Source of the DNA: Methanobacteriota archaeon
GTDB lineage: Archaea; Thermoplasmatota; Poseidoniia; Poseidoniales; Thalassarchaeaceae
Length of the DNA stretch: 5,844 nucleotides
Assembly: GCA_002697105.1 (NCBI GenBank)
Contig: NZTS01000020.1
Location: 1-5,844 of the forward strand
Direction: 5' to 3'
Below are positions 5,498 to 5,844 of the stretch, in pieces (the first letter of the stretch is position 1; each line of letters opens with the position of its first letter). A program made the translations under genes and the position numbers. The notes below the pieces were generated by a model, which was given only the letters and a program-made list of their open reading frames with translations, made no database searches and was not told where the DNA came from.

Positions 5498-5844
5498 ATG
5501 TGGGTTGGACGTGCGAATTGGGCAAATGCAGCTGCCAGGGCACGTTCACGTAGATCTCGTTTACTTGACAGAACTAGGATCAGACAATTGTTGAAACTAG
5601 AACCGGACAGTATTGCAAATACAATCGGTGATGCAGGGTATCGCCCAGATATGGATCTATACGGTCACAGACTGAGTGGACCAGAACTCGTTGAAGCTGC
5701 TTTGAGTCACAATCTAGACAGAGAAGTGCATGAAGTAGAAGCTTTCTGTAATGGCGAACTTGCAGATATTGTTGATGTTTGGGCCTTGAAAGTTGATTTC
5801 AATAAAGCCAAAGCCGTTCTTCGTGCAGTGAAAAGTGGAGCAGA
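5498..5844 (+). CDS. atpC: A/V-type ATP synthase subunit C, N-terminal part (runs off the right edge)
   Basis: The frame opens at ATG 5498 and stays open to the edge, giving 115 codons and 2 bases. The beginning WVGRANWANAAARARSRRSR has the aromatic-x-x-x-A-N/R-ARxRxxRSRLL pattern of subunit C, followed by an acidic D/E-rich helical segment with YRPDMDLYG (48-56) and later LVEAALSHNL (64-73) and KAKAVLRAVKSGA (103-115), all of which follow the helical repeats of the family. Subunit C is the socket that connects the central shaft (D/F) to the K ring. Complete members have about 340-380 residues, so roughly two thirds lies beyond the window. Its place after E agrees with the archaeal order, in which F, A, B and D usually follow. 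Numbers beyond the edge cannot be checked here. Confidence 0.9.
   Translation, partial: MWVGRANWANAAARARSRRSRLLDRTRIRQLLKLEPDSIANTIGDAGYRPDMDLYGHRLSGPELVEAALSHNLDREVHEVEAFCNGELADIVDVWALKVDFNKAKAVLRAVKSGA

Noticed and set aside
1..5844. CRISPR arrays, tRNA or rRNA genes, insertion sequences, long repeats
   Set aside because: No regularly spaced repeats, no cloverleaf or rRNA-like sequence, no transposase frame and no long terminal repeats were seen on either strand; the window is almost fully occupied by housekeeping genes.

Overview
The window looks like a piece of an archaeal chromosome. The evidence is an A-type (archaeal/V-type) ATP synthase operon in the classical archaeal subunit order, a geranylgeranyl reductase family flavoprotein of the kind that saturates archaeal isoprenoid lipids, and ribosome binding sites that match an archaeal 16S tail (AGGTGA and GGAGG cores). 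Moderate GC, very tight spacing and the style of the proteins (an alanine-rich E subunit, a proteolipid with a signal-like N-terminus, an I subunit with a long extracytoplasmic loop) fit a Thermoplasmatota-related lineage such as the marine group II/III archaea. This placement is an inference from gene style, not a phylogenetic result. A horizontally acquired operon in another archaeon cannot be excluded.

Left part (1-1878): the last 19 codons of an unidentified gene overlap the start of a geranylgeranyl reductase family gene (57-1163, +). Facing it tail to tail, with 7 bp between the stop codons, is a class I SAM-dependent methyltransferase resembling the UbiE/MenG family (1171-1878, -, GTG start). 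Both are plausible prenyl-lipid or quinone enzymes, but they are on opposite strands and so are not one transcription unit.

Middle (1879-1991): a 113-bp divergent intergenic region separates the methyltransferase from the ATPase operon. It should hold both promoters. It contains two similar CCCA...TGGG inverted repeats whose centres are about 73 bp apart, and a perfect AGGTGA ribosome binding site that fixes an unusual TTG start for the first ATPase gene.

Right part (1992-5844): the + strand carries subunits H, I, K, E and the first 115 codons of C, separated by 10, 51, 46 and 12 bp and each preceded by a good Shine-Dalgarno sequence. H and E are peripheral-stalk coiled-coil proteins. I is the membrane stator with the essential arginine, K is the proteolipid of the rotor ring with its ion-binding glutamate, and C is the socket joining the central shaft to the ring. 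Subunits F, A, B and D would be expected just beyond the right edge. Together they form the rotary enzyme that couples ion flow to ATP synthesis.

Most of the window is ordinary core metabolism, and I see no undescribed defence, mobile or regulatory system. The points that deserve a second look are histidine/cysteine-rich parts of subunit I, the ion-coupling residues and signal-like leader of subunit K, and the paired inverted repeats in the divergent promoter region.
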